From: Laccaria trichodermophora
Lineage: Eukaryota > Basidiomycota > Agaricomycetes > Agaricales > Hydnangiaceae
Length of the DNA: 64,000 nt
Assembly (NCBI GenBank): GCA_018417955.1
Contig: JACTVC010000001.1
Coordinates: 806,001 to 870,000, forward strand
Direction: 5' to 3'
Both the position numbers and the translations under genes were made by a program. Below are positions 55,913 through 64,000 of this stretch, in pieces; within the stretch, counting starts at the first letter, position 1, and each line of letters begins with the position of its first letter. The notes under the pieces were generated by a model, which was not told the origin of the DNA, ran no database searches, and saw only the letters and a list, made by a program, of their open reading frames with translations.

Positions 55913-56096
55913 GTCGCAGATGAGGGGGTGAAGATGGGTCCTTGAAATGTGAGAGGGTTTTTAAAGGGGGAAACACGCATGTTTTCAGGTTAAATTACAA
56001 CCCTCGATGCAACCCTATATCAGAAGCATAAACGATGGTGGCACGAGCCTCGAGGCCAAGGCTGTCTTGCAAAAGAGTTGAAAGAGTCATAAACAT

Positions 56097-56170
56097 AAGC
56101 ATGGCCGGGGATTGAACCCAGAAGCTGGGGATTCAACCCGGAAGCCAACTCTACCATTAGACCATGCCGA
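56097..56170 (-). ncRNA. tRNA-like sequence
   Basis: On the minus strand: A box TGGTCTAATGGTAGAG and B box GGGTTCAATCCCC at about tRNA spacing. The ends do not pair as a normal acceptor stem, so it is probably a SINE head or decayed tRNA. It precedes the plus-strand tRNA-like array. Confidence 0.45.
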
Positions 56171-56469
56171 CCTCCAAAAATTGTTGGTAAATCTGGGATA
56201 AGGGGTGAATTCTTGATTTCGTACTCCAATTGGTCTTATGTCTGGGCCCAGCTTGGACTGTAGTTTAAATGCCGAACAAGTCAGTGCTGAGTTTACAGGA
56301 CCGGGTTCAATCGCACCCGAACAAGTCACTGTTATCAAGCTATTAGACATGGTTGTCAGCTAAGTTACATTTTTTTGCCATCGACTTGGCCACCAGGTTG
56401 TCTTATGCACCGGGTTCACCCCCCGAACAAGTCAGTGCCAAGCTTCGACGCCCTAATTCAGTCTGCCCC

Positions 56470-58318
56470 AGGCTCAAATCCCAAATGGCTTAGTGGTTGA
56501 GGTGTGAGGTGTATGTAGTGTATCTATGTATGCCCTGGGTTCAAATCCCAGACAAACTTTTTACTTGCTGCTATTAGAGTGACATGGTTGGCAGGTAATA
56601 AATACTGACCGACATTGTCTTCAATGTTGGCTTGGCTTAGTGGATAAGCTGGGAGGTATACGTCGTGTATCCCTGGGTTCGAATCCCAGAAGTCACTTGT
56701 CGCAGCTCTTGCGAGTAATGCTAAAATTTTACTAATCAATGCTCGTTTGCATCATCTAGTCCCTAGAACAGGTTGTGTTCTGCCGAGAGTGGGTAGTAAG
56801 TTACAAGATACCGAACGTGTACATATCTTAGACCGAGAATGGGTAAAGTTGAAAAAGTGCTGAGCTTGTGTGTGTAGTATGTCCGGGTTCAAATCCAAAA
56901 CAAGTCATGGCTTGGACGTCTTGAAAATTTTATTGCTATTCGAGTGACATGGCCGGCAGGTAATAGATTCTGACCCACAGTATCTTCCAACGTTGGCTTG
57001 GCTTAGTGGTTAAGCTGGGAGGTGTACGTACTATATGTTGTCCTGGGTTCAAATCCCAAACAAGCCATGGTTCGCGTTTTGAAAAGTCTTTTACTTACTG
57101 CAGCTAAAAGATACTGACCGGACCTGTATGCCCTGGGTTCGAATCCCAAATTTTTTTACTTACCGCCATTAGAGTGACATGGTCGTCAGGTAAAAGATAC
57201 TGACCAACATTGTCTTGGAACGTTGGCTTGGCTTAGTGGTTAAGCTTGGAGGTGTAGGTACTATATGTATGTATGCCATGGGTTCAAGTCCCACACAAGC
57301 CATGATTCGTATTTTGAAAAGTCTTTTACTGCAGCTAAAAGATACTGACCGACCTGTATGCGCTGGGTTCAAATCCCAAATTGTTTTACTTACCGCCCAT
57401 TAGAGTGACATGGTCGTCAGGTAAAAGATGCCGACCAACAATGTCTTCCAACGTTGGCTTGGCTTAGTGGTTAAGCTGGGAGGTGTGCTGATTACGTATG
57501 CCTGGGTTCGAATCCCAAAAGTCACATACACCGGTCGCAACTCTTTTTAATTAATTCTTTCCGAGCGTGCAGACCCAAGTTAGTTCTCAGGCTGAGAACG
57601 GGAAGTTGTCTTGCGCCAGTCAAGTTACAAAGTGCCGAGCTTTCAGGCCCGGTTGAACATTGAGAGCGAGCTTGCAGACCCGGGTTAGTTGTCTTGGGCT
57701 GGTCAAGTTACAAAGTGCTGAGCTTTTGAATATTGAGTGAGCTTGCAGACCCGGGTTGGTTGTCTTACAAAGTGCTGAGCTTTTAGGCCGGGTCGAACAT
57801 TGACTTGAAGATACGAAGTGGTACAACATCGACTTGGCTCAGTGGTTATCATGGGAGTATGCATTGTATCTATGTATGCCCTGGGTTCCAATCCCCAACA
57901 AGTCATTCATCCTGAACAGTCTTTTACTTACTACTATATTAGAGTGACATAGTCATCAGCTAAAAGATACTGACCAACTTCCTCTTGTAGTGCTGACTTG
58001 GCTTAGTGGTTGAGCTGGGAGGTGTACATAGTGTATCTATGTATGCCCTGGGTTCGAATCCCAGAAGTCATGTAAGAGCGAGGATGGCCTTTTTGTAACA
58101 CTGGCTAAAATTTACTAATCAGAGGTTTGTGTTGTTGTATGCCGAGAACGGTGACTTACCAAGTGCCGAGCTTGGACGCCCGGGTTCAAATTGCAGGCAG
58201 GTAAAAGATACCGGCTGACATTGTCTTCCAACGTTGGCTTGGCTTAGTGGTTACGCTGGGAGGTGTACGTCATGTATGTATGCCCTGGGTTCGAATCCCA
58301 GAAGTCACTTGCAGTGAT
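56470..58318 (+). repeat. Array of tRNA-like units, plus orientation
   Basis: Full units near 56483-56557, 56630-56697, 56995-57068, 57224-57301, 57455-57526, 57829-57906, 57994-58072 and 58238-58310. Extra B-box halves lie near 56885, 57130 and 57363. A unit has A box TGGCTTAGTGGTTAAGC, then GGGAGGTGTACGTA-type sequence, then B box GGGTTCGAATCCC. Unit ends often pair (GGCTTG with CAAGCC, TGACTT with AAGTCA, GACTTG with CAAGTC). This pairing lies about three bases inside the canonical acceptor position. Shared spacer words include AGAGTGACATGGT and TAAAAGATACTGACC. Confidence 0.8.
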
Positions 58319-58534
58319 CGCAGCTCTTGTTTTTTATATTTACTATGGATCAAGTTGAAAATTTGAACTATGGAGGTAAGTTCTGCCCGGTTTGCCTCTG
58401 CTCGGCTGCTAACTTAAAGGCCCAACTGAGAAGCCGGCCTCGGTGAAGCATCGGCTGACCATGTTCATACATTTTTGTCCACGGCCGACTCTGTGATATC
58501 TATGTCTGACCAGCTGACCCTGGTAACCAGAGTC

Positions 58535-58870
58535 GAGGGCCCTCGGCCGACCACCAACCCAGGCCATGGTCGAAATATCAGCTGACCTTGCATAGCCTAG
58601 CTGCTAATCAGAAGTGATGGCCCTCGGCCGATCACCTACCCAGCATTGTTCAAACTGTCAGCCGACCTTGCATGGCTTAGCTGCCCCCTCGGCCGATCAC
58701 CTACCCAGCAATGTTCAGAACTGTCAGCCAATCTTGCATGGCTTAGCTGCCCCCTCAGCCGATCACCTACCCAGCCATGTTTAAAACTGTCAGCCGGCCT
58801 TGCATAGCTTAGCTATCTTTCATCAGCCAAAAAACTGTCAGCCGACCTTGCATCGGTTAGCTATCAGCCG
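58535..58870 (+). repeat. About 66-base minisatellite, 4-5 copies
   Basis: The unit starts CCCTCGGCCGATCACCTACC and ends near ACTGTCAGCCGACCTTGCAT and GGCTTAGCTG. Copies begin near 58540, 58619, 58684, 58750 and (partial) 58815. Part of this sequence recurs inverted at 61845-61975. Confidence 0.8.
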
Positions 58871-59102
58871 ATACACAAATACAGGGACTTGACTGCCCAG
58901 CGCAGCTTCCTCCTACTGATCGGTTTATGATAAATCTATGTAGCTGGCCGACCCTTCTTCACCTTGATACTGGGATCACATCAGCCAATTCATCAACACA
59001 GGGTTATTGGCCCTCATCAGCCCATCAGCAGGCCCCATCAACTATGGCCTGTTTGTATTGTTGGGGCTCTCAGTGTAGCTGGGTGATTCCTACTAACTGC
59101 CC

Positions 59103-60381
59103 TGGAGTTCCAGTCGGTAACAGAAAACTAGCCAGACCTAAATTCTGGGTGGCCGATAGGACAGAGCCAAGAATCCGAACTAATGGAAGTGGACGTCCCA
59201 CCCTCGGCTCCTCACAGATCCATTTTCGATTTCAAAGAAAGTTCCAACCCATTCACCCCAGCCTCAGCTCACCAATCCATTTTCGAGTTTCAACAAGCTG
59301 GCACTTCAACTGTTGCCCTGGCCTCGGCTCGTCAGCCATCGATTTTCGATTTTCAGCAAGTGGGCACTTCAACAAATGTGCCACCTGTTCCCCCGTCCTC
59401 AGCTCGTCAGCCCTCCATTTTCGATTTCCAGAAGCCTGGCAGATCTGCACCAGCCTCGGCTCCATCGATTTTCGATTTTCAGCAAGTGGGCACTTCAACG
59501 AATGTGCCGCCTGTTTCCCCATCCTTGGCTCATCAGCCATCCATTTTCGATTTCCAGCAGCCTGGCAGATCTGCACTGGCCTCGGCTAATAAGGGATCGA
59601 TTTTCGATTTTCAGCAAGTGGAGACTTCAAAGAATGTGTTGCCTGTTCCCCTGTCCTCGGCTCGTCAGCCATCCATTTTCGATTTCCAGAAGCCTGACAA
59701 CCCTGCACCAACCTCAGCTAATAAAGGATCCCCTTTTGATTTACCCCAGCCTTGGCTGTTTAGCCTTCCATTGATTTTCAAATACCTGGCACATCTGCCC
59801 CAGCTCCTGCCTCTGACAAACCAGGCATGTCTTCCCCTGGCACCTTGGGGTCCAACCACCATCCAGACACACAGCGTATCATTAGTACTCTGGGATCACG
59901 GAAGCATCTGACGAAATCACAAGAGGCCAAATTGCAACTCCAGGCCCAAGGAAGAGCTGCCATTCTGCCAACTCGGCCAGGTGATGCCCTCGTTTTCGGC
60001 CCAGCCCCTGTCTTTCTCTACACTCAAGAGAGGACAACACCACGCCCACCACCTTCGACCAAATTGTTGGACTTGGATCCAAACTCCCCACGTGCAAGGG
60101 GTTTATGTCGCAAGTACAATATCAAGGTTGTGTCTGATGACAGCATTGGTGATTGCACGGGCGTGGTAGCCGAGGTCATTCAGGCAATTGGCAAAGTGTG
60201 GGAAAGAGCTATAGACCCTGAGGCTTCATCCGACCCTTCGATTAGGAGTTTGCAGGCTGCCTTCAATAAATTGCTGACGAGGGGAGATGAGTTTACCGAG
60301 ATGGATCGTATGGATCTTATTCATCATAGCGAAATTCACCAGGAGGCAATCAGATCCCTGCCTGACAGCCACAAGTATTAG
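59103..60381 (+). pseudogene. SIFDFQ-repeat protein, broken copy 2
   Basis: A second copy of the 42.3-43.5 kb gene. The repeat region is open from ATG 59183. The frame then shifts near 59745, where 19 bases found in copy 1 (between two TTTA words) are absent. In the parent frame CAG has also become TAG (GCT GTT TAG) near 59760. After the shift the C-terminal domain is open again from about 59827 to TAG at 60379-60381, but its last codons (HKY) come from an adjoining dispersed repeat. Thus it is a non-functional fusion. Confidence 0.8.
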
Positions 60382-60690
60382 TGACCTTACCCCAACAACA
60401 CTGAGACCCCTGACTATACAAACAGGCCATAGTTGTTGGTGCCTGCTGATGAGCCGATACATATGTTGACCCCATCAAACCTGGCCTGGCCACCTATATA
60501 TTCTTAAGGAGTAGTTCTATGTGCCGGCCAAGGAGCCTAATGATGAGTTGACCCCACTGAAATTGCCTTGGATTGTGGGTCAGCCGCTCTGTTCCAACAT
60601 GGATTATGAGTCAGCTGAACAGCTTTTGATCCCTCACAAGGTGGATCAGCCCACCAGCCAAAACTTGGCCCAGTCCAATCAGTTGACATA
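60368..60690. repeat. Dispersed repeat, copy 2
   Basis: Matches 37678-37980 (see that entry), starting sharply at GCCACAAGTATTAGT directly inside the broken SIFDFQ gene. It therefore probably inserted or recombined there. Confidence 0.6.
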
Positions 60691-60937
60691 CTGAGGTCAT
60701 GAATCTCATTGTCAGCCCGAGGCCGGCCCACAACCATTTTCCTTGTTTTACCCCAACTCCCCTTTGCCATTATTTCCCATCTGTGGTTGTAACCGACTTG
60801 GATAATGTCCCAGGTCGGATGTGTCATTCCCTTGCCATAATGACTTGGCTTAGTGGTCAAGGCTATGATAGTGATTGTCTTCTAATGTCACCTTGAGTGG
60901 TTACAAAAAAAAAAGAGTTTGCTCCATCTGTACTCAA

Positions 60938-63335
60938 GTGACTTCTGGGATTCACACCCAGGGTATACATACATACACTATGTACACCTCCCAGCTCAAC
61001 CACTAAGCTAAGTCATTCCTGCAAGAGAAAGTTGGGGAGTATCTTTTAACTGACGACCATGTCACTCTAATATAGTTATTAGTAGTAAGTAAAAAACTGT
61101 TCAGGATAACCAGCAGGACTTGTTAGGGATTTGAACCCCAGGCATACATAGATACAATGCATACACCTCCCATCTTAACCACTGAGCCAAGCCAATTGGT
61201 CAGAATCTCAAGTCAATGTCGGCCTGCAAGCTCGGCACTTTGTAACTTGGTTCTAGGCCTAAGATAACTATCAAGACAATTACCCGTTCTTGGCCAAAGC
61301 TGGCTAACTCAGCTCTGCAAGCTCACTTTGTACAAGGGAGCATTGATTGCTAAAATTTAAAATGCAAGAAATCGTGGGGAAGAATGAACTTGTTTGGGAA
61401 TTGAACCGAAACTACATAACCTGCCAGCTTAACCACTAAGCCAAGCCAACGTTGAAGACGATGTCAGTCAGTATCTTTTACCTGTCGACCATGTCACTGT
61501 AGTAGGAGTAAAAAGGACTGAAATAAATTCTGTGCAGTGACTTGTTTGGGTTTTGAACCCAGGTCATACATAGATACACTACATACATCTGCCATCTTAA
61601 CTACTAAGCCAAGTGAATGTTACAACAAACTCTTGGTCAGTATCTGAAGTCAATGTTTGACCTGGCCTGAAAGCTCAGTACTTTGTAACTTCATACTGAG
61701 AATTTACACGGAAAGCAACTTCCCGTTCTCGGCCTAAGACACCTAACCTGGGTCTGCAAGCTCGGTGAGAATTGATTAGTAAATTCTAGCCAGTGTTACA
61801 AAAATGAAAAAGTTGCAACAATGTTTTGAACATTGCTGGGTTGGTGATCGGCCGAGGGCCTTCACTTCTGATGAGCAGCTAGGCTATGCAAGGTCAGCAG
61901 ACATTTTGAATTCACCTGGGTTGGTGGTCGGCCAAGAGCCCTGAACTCTGGTTACCAGGGTCAGCTGGTGAGACCCATTGTAGCCATGGTTAATTTTCAA
62001 CATGATCCAAGATATCAGTCAAACTAGCATTGATTAGTAAATTTTAACAAAAGAGTTGCGATAGGTGTAACTGACTTCTGGGATTCGAACCCAGGGCATT
62101 CAGACACTCTGTACACCTCCCAGCTTAATCACTAAGCCAAGCCAATGTTGGAAGACGATGTTGGTCAGTATCTTTTGGCTGCCGACCATAATAGCAGTAA
62201 GTAAAAGATTTGTTCGGGATTTGAACCCAGGGCATACATACATATACTACGCACACCTCCCAGCTTAACCAATAAGCCAAGCCAAAGGGGAAGAGGATGT
62301 CAGTCAGTATCTTTTACCTGCCAACCATGTGACTCTGATAGCAATAAGTTTTTGAAGATGTCCAAGCAATGACTTGTTCGGGATTTGAACCTGGGCATAC
62401 TACATACACCTGCCACCTTAACCACTAAGCCAAGCCAATGTTGCAAAATCTTGGTCAGTATCTCCAGTAAATTCGGAAGACGATGAATTGAACCTGGGCC
62501 TGCAAGCTCGGCACTTGGTAACTTTATGCGTTCTCGGCCTAAGATGACTACCAAGACAATCTGCTCGGTACTTTGTAACTTACTACCCGCTCTTGGCAAA
62601 AGACAACAACCCCTTCTAGGGACCAGATGATGATTTGAACCGCTCAGCACTTTGTAACTTACCCATTCTCAGCCAAAGACAACTAGTTCTCAGCCTAGGA
62701 AGACAACTACCCGTTCTAGAAATGTTGGTCACTATCTCCAGTCAATTCATAAGACGATGAATTGAACCTGGGCCTGCAAGCTCGGCACTTGGTAACTTTA
62801 CACATTCTCGGCCGAAGATGACTACCAAGACAATCTGCTTGGTACTTTGACTTACCCATTCTCAGCAAAAGACAACAACCCCTTCTAGGGACCAGATCTT
62901 GGAAGACAATGATTTCAACCGCTTGGCAGTAACTTACCCATTCTTGGTGTAAGACAATTAGTTCTCGGCCTATGACAACTACCCGTTCTCGGCCTAGGAC
63001 GTCTACAAGCTCGGTACTTTGTACGAGGGAATGGATGCCGACCATGTCACTTCTAATAATAGCAGTAAGTAAAAAATTGTGGAAAAGAACGAACGACTTT
63101 TTTGGGATTTGAACCCAGGGCGTACAAAGATACACTATGTACACCTGCCATCTTAACCAATAAGCCAAGTCAACATCACAACAAACTCTTGGTCAGTATC
63201 TCTTAGCTGGCGACCGTATAGCAATGTCGGTAAAAAATATTCGAAGATGTACAAGCACTGACTTGTTTGGGATTTGAACCCGAGCAGATGCACTACATAC
63301 ACATGCCACCTTAACCACTAAGCCAAGTCAATCTT
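60938..63335 (-). repeat. Array of tRNA-like units, minus orientation
   Basis: Units read on the minus strand near 60938-61018, 61118-61196, 61390-61449, 61540-61614, 62066-62146, 62207-62285, 62368-62439, 63093-63173 and 63260-63334. They have the same A and B boxes as the 56.5-58.3 kb array. In the last unit the ends TGACTTG and CAAGTCA pair over seven bases. Spacers carry words such as GGTCAGTATC and AGCTCGGCACTTTGTAACTT, also shared in inverse orientation with the other array. Confidence 0.8.
61845..61975 (-). repeat. Inverted copy of the 58.5-kb minisatellite edge
   Basis: The reverse complement matches about 58500-58620: GGTTGGTGATCGGCCGAGGG, AGCTAGGCTATGCAAGGTCAGC and CTCTGGTTACCAGGGTCAGC have clear counterparts there. 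This extends the inverted relation between the two arrays. Confidence 0.7.
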
Positions 63336-63396
63336 ACAACAAAATGCTTGGTCAACAATCATTCTAATAGAAGTAAACGTGTTCGGCATTTGAAGC

Positions 63397-64000
63397 AAGG
63401 TCTTTACCATCCCCCATGAGTTCCGGCGGAATCCGGCGGATTCCAAGTGGAATGTCGGAATTCCATGGAATTCCGACGGAAACTAGTTGGCTGGAGCCTC
63501 AGCCATTCTGGTTTCCAATTCCACAGAAATTCCAATGGAATCCGACGGAATCCGGTGGAAATGGTTGGAATCCGGGAGCCTCCCGGAACAGTTTCCATTG
63601 GAATCCATTGGAATTCCAACCAGATTCCATGGAATTCCAATGGAAAGTATATTCCAGTCAAATTCCAACAGATTCCGAGAGATTCCAATGAATTCCAATA
63701 TTTGTTGTTGTTATTATAATATATAAAAAAAGAAGTGGATGCATAAGGATTGAACTCTAGCCTCGGGGAAGGTCACGTGAGGTCCAAGCAGCAACATTTC
63801 CACTACACCATATGGCCGTTACAATTCTAGTAACATTTATTCCATACAACCCACCCTCACGGCCACCTTCCTAAACGAGTCGCGGCATTCGCCGGCGTCA
63901 CCATCAGCATTCCGTTTTGCTGTCAACCACAACCACAACCACAACCACCGTCACCACGACCAGCGCGGTCACCGCCAACCACGCCCACGCCAGCGGACAA
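63397..64000 (-). mobile_element. Element B: second member of the element A family, cut by the window end
   Basis: Its edge AAGGTCTTTACCATCCCCCA matches the right end of element A read backwards (GAGGTCTTTACCTTCCCCAG). Then come palindromic GGAATTCC/GGAATCCG words (63420-63710), an AT stretch, a minus-strand tRNA-like box pair (63737-63817) and the start of a GC-rich region with GTGG/CCAC words. This is the same order as in element A from its right end inward, so it lies in reverse orientation. The other end is beyond 64000. Confidence 0.7.
63737..63817 (-). ncRNA. tRNA-like sequence inside element B
   Basis: On the minus strand: A box TATGGTGTAGTGGAAATG and B box AGAGTTCAATCCTT, 81 bases in all, in the same relative place as the tRNA-like sequence of element A. 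The sequence differs from that one, so the two elements carry different tRNA-derived heads or have diverged strongly. Confidence 0.5.

Noticed and set aside
57000..57070. Functional tRNA gene
   Set aside because: Length and boxes fit, but end pairing is shifted by three bases and no proper anticodon arm is seen. Many near-identical decayed copies surround it.
56470..58318. Evenly spaced repeats suggesting a CRISPR array
   Set aside because: Units are diverged, contain A and B boxes, have unequal spacers and lie in a eukaryotic genome. They are tRNA-like repeats.

Overview
The window looks like nuclear DNA of a mushroom-forming basidiomycete (Agaricomycetes). The reasons are many short introns (about 46-60 bases), a KDZ-type transposase with a CxC2-like cysteine cluster, a neighbouring TET/JBP-like dioxygenase, and an eEF3-family ABC protein. 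All gene models below were spliced by eye from GT-AG (sometimes GC-AG) junctions and reading-frame continuity. No alignment or database search was run, so family names rest on recognised motifs.

Region 1 (1 to about 30.3 kb) is gene-dense and looks conserved. In order: the 3' part of a homeodomain gene (+), a decayed stretch with a GAPDH-like fragment, an eEF3/New1-like ABC ATPase (-), a small single-pass membrane protein (+), a glycerol-3-phosphate acyltransferase (-), RRP12 (+), a PAC2-type proteasome assembly chaperone (-), a Rossmann-fold epimerase (-), a GDSG-motif serine-protease-like protein with a 4-base frameshift (-), electron transfer flavoprotein alpha (-), and a large CCCH plus helicase plus NFX1-finger plus RZ-finger protein of the ZNFX1 type (+). 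These are housekeeping functions: translation, ribosome and proteasome biogenesis, lipid synthesis, mitochondrial electron transfer and RNA silencing or surveillance.

Region 2 (30.3-38.8 kb) has no intact gene. It holds inverted repeats, a 159-base foldback element, an 829-base hAT-like non-autonomous element with an 8-base target duplication, retroelement and transposase scraps, and tandem repeats.

Region 3 (38.8-56 kb) looks like a large decayed KDZ-type transposon neighbourhood. It has a chain of closely spaced minus-strand ORFs (38.85-41.84 kb), a repeat protein rich in SIFDFQ motifs (42.37-43.54 kb), a multi-exon gene of unknown function (44.2-46.7 kb), the KDZ transposase (47.65-53.1 kb) and a convergent TET/JBP-like dioxygenase (54.09-55.4 kb). 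The transposase is dead: a 1,965-base element flanked by the 8-base duplication CCGGGTGA sits inside its cysteine cluster, and an in-frame TGA lies at 51075.

Region 4 (56-63.4 kb) has two arrays of tRNA-like repeats in opposite orientation. Between them lie a minisatellite and a second, broken copy of the SIFDFQ-repeat gene. From about 63.4 kb to the window end is the start of a second element of the same kind as the one inside the KDZ gene, in reverse orientation. This element family, with terminal palindromic repeats, a polymerase III box pair and a GC-rich core, is the best candidate for something undescribed.
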